DNA from: Streptomyces rugosispiralis
GTDB taxonomy: Bacteria > Actinomycetota > Actinomycetes > Streptomycetales > Streptomycetaceae
NCBI RefSeq assembly: GCF_024505145.1
Contig: NZ_JANIAA010000001.1
Span: forward strand, 682,001-746,000
Direction: 5' to 3'
DNA length: 64,000 nt
This document shows, one piece after another, positions 24,636 to 33,047 of this stretch (positions are counted from its first letter, which is position 1; every line of letters begins with the position of its first letter). The position numbers and the translations under genes are program-made. The notes under the pieces are model-generated. The model had not been told where the DNA came from, searched no databases, and saw only the letters and a list, made by a program, of their open reading frames with translations.

Positions 24636-26681
24636 TCAGGGGCGTGGTGCCGTCTGCACGCTGAGGGGTTCCTGGGTGGCGACGTCGCCGGGACCGCGGC
24701 GGGTGAAGCGCATGGCCACACAGGCACCCGCGTACAGCACCGCCACCACCAGCAGCAGCGCCTGATAGCCCGTGAGCAGGGCCAGATACTCCAGGGTGCC
24801 GCCGAACAGGGAGCCCAGCAGGTTGGCGCCGAACGCCGACGTGGGGTCGGCGGCCGCCGCCAGCCGGTCGGAGAAGATGAGGTTGGCGCAGAAGATGGGG
24901 GCGAAGGCCAGCGCGATCGCGGCGGCCAGCCGGGGGGCGAAGGGCAGCCCCAGCACCACATGGGACGGGACCAGCCAGGCGATGGCGAGGCTGGAGAAGA
25001 GCATCAGTTGCAGCACCAGCTGATTGACCCGGCGCAGCCTGCGGCGGACCTCCACCGCGCACAGCACGGCGAGCAGCACCCCCGCGAAAACCATCGCGTT
25101 GACCAGCCAGGTGGTGCCGAAGTAGAGGGCGAACCCGATCACGTTCTTGGTCTCCAGCAGCATGAACGCCGCGCCGAGCAGGAACATGTCCACGTATCGG
25201 GCGGTGCGCCTCAGCCGGACCCCGGTCAGCCGAACCGACACCAGCGTCACCAGCAGGATCGCGCCGAGCACCCCGATGTAGAGGGTGGGGATGGTGCGGT
25301 GCAGCAGATACGGGAAGGGATGGTCGTCGCTGGCGGCCGCGGGCACCGGGCCGGAGGGGCGCCACACGGAGGCGGTGCAGGACTGGTCGCCGGAGGTGAC
25401 ACCGGCCACCAGGATGGCCGCCTTCTTGCCTCCGTAGTGGGTGATGCAGGGGGCGTGGCCGAAGACGGAGGTGAGCGTGGAGCCGAACCGGTCGATCAGC
25501 CAGTTCTGCCGGTAGTAGTTGTACATGGCGAACGCGCCGCCGGGGGCGAGGTGGCGGTGTGCCGCCTCGAACGCCTGCCGGGTGAACAGATAGCTCTCCA
25601 GGCGCAGGTTGCTCGCGCCCGACACCAGGGTCAGGGAGTCCGGCAGGGCGAGGACGACCAGGTCGTAGCGGGTCTTGGTGCGCTCGAGGAAGGCCCGGCC
25701 GTCGTTGATGTGCACGTGTACCCGGGGGTTGGCGTAGGGCCGGGCCGGGTGCAGGGACGCGCCGATCTCCTGGAGCCGGGGGTCGATCTCCACGGCGTCC
25801 ACCGACTGGGCACCGTGGGCGAGCGCCATCGCCACGTCGTTGCCGTTGCCCGCCCCGATGACCAGCACCCGGCGGTGGGAGTTGCGCGGGGTCTCGCGGT
25901 AGGGCTGCTCGTACGGGGAGTCGGGGCGTCTGAGCACCTTCAGCGGGGCGATGGACTGGTGCGGTACGCCATTGGCGGAGATCTTGTAGTCGCGGCTGCC
26001 GGAGGTCGGCCTGGTGACCTCGATCTTGTAGTACGGGGACCAGGAGATGCCGCTGGCCGCCGTCTCCAGCGCGAGGATGGCCACCATCAGCGCGAGCGGC
26101 ACCGAGTACCTGATGGTGTTGCGGCGGCCGCCGAGGGTCAGCAGCGCCACCGCGGCGATCACCCCCCACACCACCGACGGTGCGCGCAGCCAGGACAGCA
26201 GCGCGAAGGACACCGAGCCGGTGAGCGAGCCCAGCAGGTCGAAGCGGTACGCCTCCAGCGAGGGCAGCCGACGGAACTGATCGGCCGTCATCTTGCCGAT
26301 GGCCATCATGATCAGCGCGGTCAGCCCGAAGAGCACCGGCAGGGTCACCCACTGGGGCAGACCGGTGGTCTTCACGGCGGTGAAGTAGATGACCTCGCCG
26401 CTGGTCTGCCGCACCTGCACGGGGAACTCGCGCACCAGCACGACGAGAACGGCGAGCGGGACGGGCGTCCAGCGGGTCAGCCACTGCCCACGGTCGGCGG
26501 GCAGCAGGAATCCCAGGCCGATCCCGAGGAACGAGCCCAAGAGGATGAAGTTCGAGAAATAGCTCAGATGGACGATATTGGCGCCGGTCCACCGGATCAG
26601 CGCCAGCTCGACGAAGAGCATGGTGGCGCTGGCCAGCAGCAGCCTCGCGCGCACGTTTTGCGGTCCTGGGCTGTGCTCCAT
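24636..26681 (-). CDS. Membrane-embedded spermidine-synthase-like protein
   Basis: A 681-residue fusion: about six to seven N-terminal membrane helices (15-210), a soluble SAM/decarboxy-SAM-binding Rossmann domain with VLVIGAGNGNDV (272-283), VEIDP (297-301), INDGRA (325-330) and YDLVVLALPD (339-348), then another six to seven membrane helices to the end. The central domain resembles polyamine aminopropyltransferases, but the double membrane flanks mark a separate family whose reaction is unproven. The start at 26681 has no good ribosome-binding site; GTG at 26687 is an alternative. It is the second gene after the Lnt-like gene, 294 bases away. Confidence 0.82.
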   Translation of the reverse strand: MEHSPGPQNVRARLLLASATMLFVELALIRWTGANIVHLSYFSNFILLGSFLGIGLGFLLPADRGQWLTRWTPVPLAVLVVLVREFPVQVRQTSGEVIYFTAVKTTGLPQWVTLPVLFGLTALIMMAIGKMTADQFRRLPSLEAYRFDLLGSLTGSVSFALLSWLRAPSVVWGVIAAVALLTLGGRRNTIRYSVPLALMVAILALETAASGISWSPYYKIEVTRPTSGSRDYKISANGVPHQSIAPLKVLRRPDSPYEQPYRETPRNSHRRVLVIGAGNGNDVAMALAHGAQSVDAVEIDPRLQEIGASLHPARPYANPRVHVHINDGRAFLERTKTRYDLVVLALPDSLTLVSGASNLRLESYLFTRQAFEAAHRHLAPGGAFAMYNYYRQNWLIDRFGSTLTSVFGHAPCITHYGGKKAAILVAGVTSGDQSCTASVWRPSGPVPAAASDDHPFPYLLHRTIPTLYIGVLGAILLVTLVSVRLTGVRLRRTARYVDMFLLGAAFMLLETKNVIGFALYFGTTWLVNAMVFAGVLLAVLCAVEVRRRLRRVNQLVLQLMLFSSLAIAWLVPSHVVLGLPFAPRLAAAIALAFAPIFCANLIFSDRLAAAADPTSAFGANLLGSLFGGTLEYLALLTGYQALLLVVAVLYAGACVAMRFTRRGPGDVATQEPLSVQTAPRP

Positions 26682-26975
26682 GACGGCCACGCTGTCATCC
26701 GGGACGGGGCAGGTCGAGCACCCGCACGGCCCGTGCCGTCGGCCGGATGGCGGGCGTCCGGCGCATCGGAAAGTGGCCCCGGCCGCTCGTCTTCCGGCCG
26801 CGCGATGCCCCGCCACCGCACCACCGCCGCGGCCGTCGGTGCAGGTCAGCGGCGTGGCTCGGGGTGCGGTGCGACGGCCGTACGGGGTGGGGTGGTCACA
26901 CCGTGCCAGGTGTCCGGGGTCCGCTCCCCCGGCCACCGCCGTACGGCGTTCGAGTCATGGCCCGGCCGGTGTCCG
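26682..26975 (-). other. 294-base gap between Lnt-like and spermidine-synthase-like genes
   Basis: I see no gene, repeat or clear promoter here. It could hold a weak promoter for the downstream gene, since the gap is long for an operon. Confidence 0.3.
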
Positions 26976-28526
26976 TCACCTGCTCGGGCCAACGGCGGAC
27001 GCCCGCGCGGCGGAGGCGGACCCGGATGGCGGAGCGGGGTGGCGCCGGGTGCGCCTGGCGAGAACCACCGCCGCGGCCACGGTGCCGGCGAGCACGCTCC
27101 AGGAGACGATGTCGCCGGTGCGGGAGTACAAAGTGCGCGAGCCGTGGACGGGAACGTCGGCGTACCAGACGCCCGCGTCGGTGGTGGTGTCCTGCGTGGA
27201 CAGCAGCCGTCCGGTGGCGTCGTAGGCGCTGGACTGACCGTTGAAGTCCTGCCGGACCAGCGCGTAGCCGTTCTCGATCGCGCGCAGTCCGGCCATGGCG
27301 GTGTGGGTGCGCCCCATCTCGGGCCAGTCGCCGCCGGGGACCAAGACGATGTCGGCGTCGATGTGGTTGCCCGCCGGGAAGTCGGCGTCGTAGCAGATGA
27401 CGTTCGCCAGCCGGCCGTACGGGGTGTCGACGACGGGCACATGGCCGTCGCCGGGGGTGTAGATCTCGAGCCCGGGGATGGGCCGGGCCTTCTCGTAGTC
27501 CCACAGCTTCCTGCCGTCGGGGCCGAAGAGATGGGTCTCGTCCCTGCCGTGGGGCGCGTCCGGCAGATAGGTCAGGTCGGCCACCAGGAGATAGACGTCG
27601 TGCGCGTCCGCGGTCGCCGATGCCTGCCGCAGGAACGCGCGGTGGTCCTCGTCGGCCACCCGCGCGGCGTTCTCCGACCAGACGACGATCCGCGCACCGG
27701 CCGCGGCCGCCCGCGCGGTCTGGCGGAAGAGGTCGTCGAGGAGCGGCCGCATGGCCCGGCGCACATCGGCCCGGTCGACGCGGCGCGGGTCGGTGACGGC
27801 GAGCCGGGAGGCGCCGTGCACCGCCGTCTCGGCGTCGATGGCCGCGTGGCTCGGATTGACGCCGGCCACTTTGACGGTGGCGCCGCCCGCGTCCGTGGAC
27901 ATCGTGCGGAGCTGACCGCCGACGACGATCAGCGCGACGGCCGTGGCGTAGGCGGCGGCCCAGCGCGGCGCGGACCGGTGCGGCCCCCGCTCCCAGACCA
28001 GATTGCCGACCGTCGCTCCCGCCCCGATGACGAAGGCGATGACATACGGCCCGGTCAGCGCGGTGATCTGCAGCAGTGCGGTACTCGTGTGCTGGGACGC
28101 GGCCCGCATGCCGTACGCGGTGCCGAACGGGCCGTAGGTGCCGAGGAGGAATTCCACGGACATGGCCGCGGCCGGGAACAGCAGCACCCGGCCGAGGGTG
28201 CCGGCGCGCGGGCCGAGCAGCCGGTCGACCACATACGGCAGCCCGTAGGCCACTCCGAAGGCCACGTCGCCCAGGAAGGTGAGCCAGGTGATGGGCACGG
28301 CGAGTTCGGCCATCCACACCGCGGCCGAGGCCACCGTCACGGCGAACACCGCGGGCAGGGCCACGAGCGGGCGGGTGTGGCGCAGGAAGCGGAGGAGGAG
28401 CAGCGGCGCCACCCATGCGGCCAGGGGCACGTCGAACCGGCCGCCGACCGACAGCAGGGACGCCGCGGCGCCGGCCCACAGGCACAGCCAGGGGCGTTGA
28501 GCGGGCGGGGCGAGTCGTTCGGTCAT
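26976..28526 (-). CDS. lnt: Apolipoprotein N-acyltransferase-like protein
   Basis: A 516-residue protein with about seven N-terminal membrane segments (12-210) and a C-terminal extracytoplasmic nitrilase domain. The Glu-Lys-Cys triad is complete: E285 (VVWSENAA), K346 (DYEKARP) and C378 (NVICYDAD). Lnt transfers a fatty acyl chain from phospholipid to the N-terminal cysteine of lipoproteins. AGGAG precedes the ATG at 28526. A final membrane helix lies near 480-498. It diverges from a TetR gene. Substrate could instead be another amine. Confidence 0.85.
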   Translation of the reverse strand: MTERLAPPAQRPWLCLWAGAAASLLSVGGRFDVPLAAWVAPLLLLRFLRHTRPLVALPAVFAVTVASAAVWMAELAVPITWLTFLGDVAFGVAYGLPYVVDRLLGPRAGTLGRVLLFPAAAMSVEFLLGTYGPFGTAYGMRAASQHTSTALLQITALTGPYVIAFVIGAGATVGNLVWERGPHRSAPRWAAAYATAVALIVVGGQLRTMSTDAGGATVKVAGVNPSHAAIDAETAVHGASRLAVTDPRRVDRADVRRAMRPLLDDLFRQTARAAAAGARIVVWSENAARVADEDHRAFLRQASATADAHDVYLLVADLTYLPDAPHGRDETHLFGPDGRKLWDYEKARPIPGLEIYTPGDGHVPVVDTPYGRLANVICYDADFPAGNHIDADIVLVPGGDWPEMGRTHTAMAGLRAIENGYALVRQDFNGQSSAYDATGRLLSTQDTTTDAGVWYADVPVHGSRTLYSRTGDIVSWSVLAGTVAAAVVLARRTRRHPAPPSGSASAARASAVGPSR

Positions 28527-28571
28527 CGGGCACTCCTGTGCGCGGGCCGCGTCCCCATGGACCGGCCCGCA

Positions 28572-28596
28572 TCGATGTGTACGATGCCCACATTGA
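28572..28596. promoter_or_regulatory. Candidate TetR operator
   Basis: TCGATGTG (28572-28579) and CACATTGA (28589-28596) form an inverted repeat matching at seven of eight positions with a 9-base spacer. It sits directly before the TetR start and in the divergent gap with the Lnt-like gene, the usual place for TetR autoregulation. Confidence 0.45.
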
Positions 28597-28599
28597 AGG

Positions 28600-29223
28600 A
28601 TGGAGGTGTGGACACTGTCAACATCCACTGGTTCGGGATACCACCACGGGGATCTGCGGGCGGCCCTGCTCGACTCCGCTCTGGCGCTCCTCGACACCGA
28701 GGGCCCGGGTGAGCTGTCGCTGCGCGCGGTCGCCCGGCACGCCGGGGTCTCCCCGAACGCCCCCTACCGCCACTACCGCGACAAGGAGGCGCTGCTCGCC
28801 GCCCTCGCCACCCGGGGCTTCACGGAACTGGGCGAACGCCTCGCCGGGGTCGCCCCCGGGGAGCACCCCGACGCCGAGGTCATCGCCATGGCGTGCGCGG
28901 CGGTGGACTACGCGCTGGACCACCCCGGGGTGTACCGCCTGATGTTCGGGCAGGCGTGCAGCAGCCACCCCGACACCATCGCCGCCTCCGACGCCGCGAT
29001 CGCCATCGTGGCGGAGCGCATCGCGGTCGTCGCGGAACCGGAGCGGCGCAAGCCACTGCGGGTCGGGCTCTGGGCCCTCGTCCACGGGCTGAGCACACTG
29101 CTGCTCGACGAACAGCTCGGCACACCGACGCGCGCCGAGGCCGACGCCCTGGTGGAGACAGTCGTACGCACCATGCTGGGCGCCGGCCCCGAACGGCCGG
29201 ACGGGGGATCCCCGGCCGGGTGA
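28600..29223 (+). CDS. TetR-family transcriptional regulator
   Basis: A 207-residue TetR repressor. The helix-turn-helix lies at about 40-60 (SLRAVARHAGVSPNAPYRHY) and is followed by an all-helical ligand domain ending in WALVHGLSTLLLDEQLG, a pattern seen in the TetR_C_13/WHG group. GTG 28606 with GAAGGA upstream is an equally good start. It most likely represses itself and the divergent Lnt-like/spermidine-synthase-like genes. It converges with the sialidase-like gene across a hairpin. Confidence 0.88.
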   Translation: MEVWTLSTSTGSGYHHGDLRAALLDSALALLDTEGPGELSLRAVARHAGVSPNAPYRHYRDKEALLAALATRGFTELGERLAGVAPGEHPDAEVIAMACAAVDYALDHPGVYRLMFGQACSSHPDTIAASDAAIAIVAERIAVVAEPERRKPLRVGLWALVHGLSTLLLDEQLGTPTRAEADALVETVVRTMLGAGPERPDGGSPAG

Positions 29224-29249
29224 ACGCCGCGCCGCTCAGCGGGCGTTCA
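29221..29249. terminator. Hairpin between convergent TetR and sialidase-like genes
   Basis: TGAACGCC (29221-29228, including the TetR stop) pairs perfectly with GGCGTTCA (29242-29249), with a further CCGC/GCGG pairing inside. Confidence 0.5.
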
Positions 29250-29254
29250 CCGGG

Positions 29255-30427
29255 TCAGCTCCTCCCGGTGGCGTAGAACGGCTTGCACACGGTGCCCACG
29301 TAGTCCGTGGCGATCTCCAGCACCCGGCTGCCGTCCGCCGAGGGCAGCAGCGCCGAGCTGTAGTTGGGGCACCAGTCGACCACCTTGGAATCCACCCGCA
29401 CCGGCGCGGAGATCGAACGCCAGGCTCCGGTGCCGCCGTTGCTGTTGGTCCAGACGGTGGCACCGCTGCCGGCGGCGGTGGTGCCGTCGGCGTTGTTCAG
29501 GACCTGGCCGACGAGGAACAGCTTGCCCCGGGGGTTTCCGGGTTCAGGGGCCCAGGCGAGGTTCGGCGTATGGGTGAAGTACTTCCCGTCGGCGGTCTCG
29601 GGACGGTAGCCGAGGTGCGCGGGGTCGCCCCAGTTCCAGCCGTCCCACGAGGTCCGGTAGTGGACCACGCATGAGTACTGCCCCTGGGCGGCGCAGATCT
29701 CGTATGCCATGAAGTACTGGCCGTCGGGCAGTTTGCGCACGATGGGCATACCGGGCCGGTCGGAGGCGAGGTTGCTGGCGACGGTGGCGTGGTGGCCCGT
29801 CCAGGTGATCCCGTCCGCGCTGCGGGCGGCGACCAGCTTCTGGCTGTGCGCGGGGTCGGTCTCGTCCGAGTAGTGGGCCACCAACCGTCCGCTGGAGTCG
29901 ATGGAGAACTCGGGCTCCCACAGCCCCCTGGTGTTGGGGGCGGTGGCCACGGTGGACAGATAGGACCAGGTGCGGCCCTGGTTGTTGCTGCGGAAGACCC
30001 GGATGGCCATCCGGCGGTCCGGCTCGTCCTGACCGATGGAGGCCGCCCACAGCAGGGTCCCGGCGGGCATGGATCCGACGGCCCGCGGCAGTTCGTACAG
30101 GGTGGCGCAGCATTCGCCCTGTCCACCGGACGCCTCGGGGTCGGCCACCTCGCCCACCTGCCGGAAGGTGGCGCCGTCGTCGGTGCTCTCGTAGATGGCA
30201 CCGAGCCCGTCCGAGCCACGGAAGGTGACCACCGAGGCGAGGACGCGGCCGTTGGCGGCGCCGTTGTGCTGGAGGCGCAGGGCGCGGGGGTAGAGGCCGG
30301 TGCCGTCGCGCAGCAGGGTCCCGGAGGCGGCCGCGGCCGGGGGCGCCTGCACGGCCAGGAGCGCGCCCAGGACGGCCAGGAGGGTCAGCAGGGTGGGCAG
30401 GAGGTGTCTTCGGTACGGCGTGGTCAT
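29255..30427 (-). CDS. Secreted sialidase-like (BNR/Asp-box) glycoside hydrolase
   Basis: A 390-residue exported protein with a Sec signal peptide (1-34, cleaved near AAAA-SG). Asp-box motifs STDDGATF (81-88) and SNNQGRTWSY (147-156) mark a sialidase-type six-bladed propeller. Similar proteins include exo-sialidases and GH93 exo-arabinanases. Several cysteine pairs (GECCATL, CAAQGQYSCV) would form disulfides outside the cell. GAGGGAGC precedes the ATG. A LacI-type palindrome upstream suggests sugar-controlled expression. Confidence 0.8.
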   Translation of the reverse strand: MTTPYRRHLLPTLLTLLAVLGALLAVQAPPAAAASGTLLRDGTGLYPRALRLQHNGAANGRVLASVVTFRGSDGLGAIYESTDDGATFRQVGEVADPEASGGQGECCATLYELPRAVGSMPAGTLLWAASIGQDEPDRRMAIRVFRSNNQGRTWSYLSTVATAPNTRGLWEPEFSIDSSGRLVAHYSDETDPAHSQKLVAARSADGITWTGHHATVASNLASDRPGMPIVRKLPDGQYFMAYEICAAQGQYSCVVHYRTSWDGWNWGDPAHLGYRPETADGKYFTHTPNLAWAPEPGNPRGKLFLVGQVLNNADGTTAAGSGATVWTNSNGGTGAWRSISAPVRVDSKVVDWCPNYSSALLPSADGSRVLEIATDYVGTVCKPFYATGRS

Positions 30428-30465
30428 GCACGCTCCCTCGGGAGGAGTGGTGAAGGGGGAGAGGG

Positions 30466-30522
30466 GCCCGGGCCCTGCGTGGCGCCCCGGGCCCTGCGTG
30501 GCGCCCCGGGCCCTGCGTGGCG
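30466..30522. repeat. Three tandem copies of a 19-bp GC-rich repeat
   Basis: The unit CCCCGGGCCCTGCGTGGCG occurs three times in tandem (30466-30484 with its first base changed, 30485-30503, 30504-30522) in the leader of the sialidase-like gene. Each copy contains the palindrome CCCGGG. Confidence 0.85.
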
Positions 30523-30536
30523 CAACGCTAGAGAGA

Positions 30537-30554
30537 ATTTCCAACGTTGTAAAT
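30537..30554. promoter_or_regulatory. LacI-family-type operator palindrome
   Basis: ATTTCCAACGTTGTAAAT is an 18-bp near-perfect palindrome centred on CAACGTTG with only one mismatched pair. LacI/GalR regulators bind such CG-centred palindromes. It lies 110 bases upstream of the sialidase-like start codon and is strikingly AT-rich for this DNA. Confidence 0.6.
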
Positions 30555-30632
30555 CCCTCGCGCAGGCTTCCGCGCGGGCCGGGGCGGGGACGGGACGGGG
30601 CCCGCGCTTCCACGAAGTGCCCAGGACCGGTA

Positions 30633-30700
30633 CCGCCCTCGGCCGGGGCACCGGGCCGAGGGCGGCGCACGCCTGCGCTCCGTTACGCCGTGGTGTAACG
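30633..30700 (-). terminator. Double hairpin downstream of the SDR gene
   Basis: CGTTAC (30681-30686) pairs with GTAACG (30695-30700), and further on CCGCCCTCGGCC (30633-30644) pairs perfectly with 30654-30665. Both lie just after the SDR stop codon at 30721 on the minus strand, so this is a probable terminator region. Confidence 0.6.
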
Positions 30701-30720
30701 GGGCGGTCGGGGCGGGGTGG

Positions 30721-31527
30721 TCAGTGCTCCTGGGCGGTGGGGCGCACCATGATCTCGTTGACGGCGGCGTGCGAGGGCTGGGTCACCATGAAGGCGATCG
30801 CGCGGGCGATGTCCTCGGGGTGCAGCCAGGACTCGCGCGGCATGCCGCGCGCGGCGGTGGCGACCGCGCTGTCGGCCGTCAGCTCCGTGGCGACCACGCC
30901 CGGCTCGACCAGCCCCACCCGGACACCGCGGGCGGTCACCTCATGGCGCATCGCCTCGCTCAAGGCGCCCACCGCGTGTTTGGATGCCGAGTAGACGCCG
31001 TTGCCGGGCCGTACCAGCCGGCCGGCCACCGAGCTGACGTTCACCAGGTCCGCCACCCCGCGCGGGCCGTCGGACGCCGTCCGCAGCAGATGCGGCAGCG
31101 CCTGCTGGGAGATGTGCAGCACGGCCCTGACGTTGAGGTCGAGCATCCGCTCCCAGCCCTCGGGGTCGCTCTCCTCGACCTTGCCGGGCACCGCGAAGCC
31201 GGCGTTGTTCACCAGCACGTCGAGCCGTCCGCACTGCTCGACGGCGTCCTCGACACACTGGCGGGCCCGCGCCGTGTCCCGCAGATCGGCGGTGAGGACG
31301 GCGCAGGAGCGGCCCTCCTTCCGGACGGTGGCGGCCAGGTCCTCCAGCCGTTCGGTACGGCGGGCCACCAGTGCGAGATCGGCTCCCTGCCGGGCCAGCG
31401 CCACGGCGGTGGCCGCTCCGATACCGCTGGACGCGCCGGTCACCAGCGCCACGCAGCCCGACAGCGGGCCGTAGGAGGGCGCGGTGTCTCCGGTGTGCCG
31501 GTCGTTCCCGGTGTTCATATCCGTCAC
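30721..31527 (-). CDS. Short-chain dehydrogenase/reductase
   Basis: A 268-residue classical SDR with TGASSGIG (30-37), NNAG (107-110), catalytic serine in VNVSSVAG and Y179-x3-K183 (YSASK). The C-terminal region (HPEDIARAIAFMVTQPSHAAVNEIMVRPT) is typical of YdfG-like serine/3-hydroxyacid or clavulanate-type dehydrogenases. It starts at GTG 31527 and lies 198 bases downstream of acdS on the same strand, possibly in one transcript. Confidence 0.87.
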   Translation of the reverse strand: MTDMNTGNDRHTGDTAPSYGPLSGCVALVTGASSGIGAATAVALARQGADLALVARRTERLEDLAATVRKEGRSCAVLTADLRDTARARQCVEDAVEQCGRLDVLVNNAGFAVPGKVEESDPEGWERMLDLNVRAVLHISQQALPHLLRTASDGPRGVADLVNVSSVAGRLVRPGNGVYSASKHAVGALSEAMRHEVTARGVRVGLVEPGVVATELTADSAVATAARGMPRESWLHPEDIARAIAFMVTQPSHAAVNEIMVRPTAQEH

Positions 31528-31629
31528 CCAGGCTCCCTGGTCTTACGTGGGGTGGGGAGGCCACGGGGTCGCGTGGCCCGGGGTGTGGATCGGGTACCCC
31601 GGCGGAGGCCGCCTATCGCCCCCGTCCTT

Positions 31630-31735
31630 CCTTCTCGGCGGACTTCTCGGCGGACTTCTCAGTGCTCAGTGGGTTTCTCGGCGGACTTCTCAGTGGGCTT
31701 CTCACTGGACCTCTCGGCGGACTTCTCAGTGGAAG
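31630..31735. repeat. Direct repeats around the end of acdS (Ser-Ala-Glu-Lys type)
   Basis: Variants of CTCGGCGGACTTCTCAGTGG recur five or six times here, beginning over the last codons of acdS and running about 95 bases past its stop. On the minus strand, one base out of frame with acdS, they encode [19 protein letters not shown]. Confidence 0.8.
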
Positions 31736-32733
31736 GCGCCGCTGTAGGCGTTGAGCGCGGGCTGGCCGCCGAGGTGGGCGTAGAGCACGTTGGAGTCCTT
31801 GGGTATGTCGCCGTCGCGGACGAGGTCGATGAGCCCGGCCATGGACTTGCCCTCGTAGACCGGGTCGAGGATCACCCCTTCCAGGCTTCCGGTGAGCCGG
31901 ATCGCCTCGATGGTGGAATCGACCGGGATGCCGTAGAGGTCCCCGGCCCAGCCCTCCAGCACGGTGATCTCCGCATCGCGCAGCTCCCGGCCGAGGCCGA
32001 TCAGACCGGCGGTCTCGCGTGCGATCTTCTCCACCTGGGCACGGGTCTCGGCCAGTTTCGCGGAGGCGTCGATGCCCAGGATCCGGCGGGGGCGGTCCTG
32101 GCCCGCGAAGCCCGCGATCATGCCCGCCTGGGTGGAGCCGGTGACGCTGCACACCACGATGGTGTCGAAGAAGACCCCCAGCTCCCGCTCCTGCTCCTGG
32201 ACCTCCCGCGCCCAGTTGGCGAAGCCCAGACCGCCCAGCGGATGGTCCGAGGCCCCGGCGGGGATCGGATACGGCGTGCCGCCCGCGGCCCGGACGTCCT
32301 CCAGGGCCTGGCTCCAGCTGTCCTTGAAGCCGATGCCGAATCCGGCGTCGACCAGCTTCACCCGCGCGCCCATGAGCCGGGAGAGCAGGATGTTGCCCAC
32401 CTTGTCATTGACGGAGTCGGGCCAGTCCACCCAGCTCTCCTGCACCAGGACGGCCTTCAGCCCCAGCTTCGCCGCCACCGCGGCGACCTGGCGGGTGTGG
32501 TTGGACTGCACACCCCCGATGCTCACCAGGGTGTCCGCGCCCTTCCGGAGCGCGTCGGGCACGAGGTACTCCAGCTTGCGGGTCTTGTTGCCGCCGAAGG
32601 CCAGTCCGCTGTTGCAGTCCTCGCGCTTGGCCCAGACGCGCGCCCCGCCGAGACGCTCGCTCAGCCGGTCCAGGGGGTGGATCGGGCTGGGGCCGAACAG
32701 CAGGGGGTGGCGCTCGAAGTCATCGAGGGACAT
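31726..32733 (-). CDS. acdS: 1-aminocyclopropane-1-carboxylate deaminase
   Basis: A 335-residue PLP enzyme that cleaves ACC, the plant ethylene precursor, to 2-oxobutyrate and ammonia. The PLP lysine is K50 ([11 protein letters not shown]), and [10 protein letters not shown] is the phosphate/substrate loop. Residues that separate true ACC deaminases from D-cysteine desulfhydrases are all present: Y293-E294 (VYEGKSMAG) and L321 (YAHLGG). Start at 32733 is set by family alignment. It diverges from dhaK. Presence suggests a plant-associated or soil lifestyle. Confidence 0.93.
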   Translation of the reverse strand: MSLDDFERHPLLFGPSPIHPLDRLSERLGGARVWAKREDCNSGLAFGGNKTRKLEYLVPDALRKGADTLVSIGGVQSNHTRQVAAVAAKLGLKAVLVQESWVDWPDSVNDKVGNILLSRLMGARVKLVDAGFGIGFKDSWSQALEDVRAAGGTPYPIPAGASDHPLGGLGFANWAREVQEQERELGVFFDTIVVCSVTGSTQAGMIAGFAGQDRPRRILGIDASAKLAETRAQVEKIARETAGLIGLGRELRDAEITVLEGWAGDLYGIPVDSTIEAIRLTGSLEGVILDPVYEGKSMAGLIDLVRDGDIPKDSNVLYAHLGGQPALNAYSGAFH

Positions 32734-33047
32734 GGGTGACTCCTTGTGGGTGGTGCCGGATGTCCGCCGATCCCTACCCCGCCCCTCCCCCTCGGCACAC
32801 GATTCCGCTCCACCGTCCCGTCGGGACACGCGCGTCCCGTCGGGACACGCGCCGAACCCTCCCCGGCCGCCCCCGTCAGTACCCGACCGGCGTATGCCAG
32901 TAGGCCGTTGGAGTCCCGCTGCTGTCCAGCCTGAGCACCCTGCCGCCGGGACGCGGCGACTATCTGTGCCTGAGCCCTCGTACCGCCGAGACGGCGCTCG
33001 ACCGCCGAGCCCACCCGTCCGCCCCACTCGCCCAGGGAGCCGAGACC
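32734..33047. other. Divergent acdS / dhaK regulatory region
   Basis: This 314-base gene-free gap contains a duplicated 19-bp palindrome-bearing repeat (32815-32852) and the dhaK ribosome-binding site (CAGGGAG, about 33033). I see no further gene. Confidence 0.45.
32815..32852. repeat. Two tandem copies of a 19-bp repeat carrying a 13-bp palindrome
   Basis: GTCCCGTCGGGACACGCGC occurs twice back to back (32815-32833 and 32834-32852). Each copy contains the perfect palindrome GTCCCG-T-CGGGAC. Two identical palindromes 19 bp apart on nearly the same face of the helix in a divergent promoter region look like a paired operator for acdS and/or dhaK. Confidence 0.65.

Noticed and set aside
24960..28712. 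Open reading frame of 1250 codons on the plus strand
   Set aside because: Antisense to the spermidine-synthase-like and Lnt-like genes, both of which have clear motifs; no ribosome-binding site or domain.
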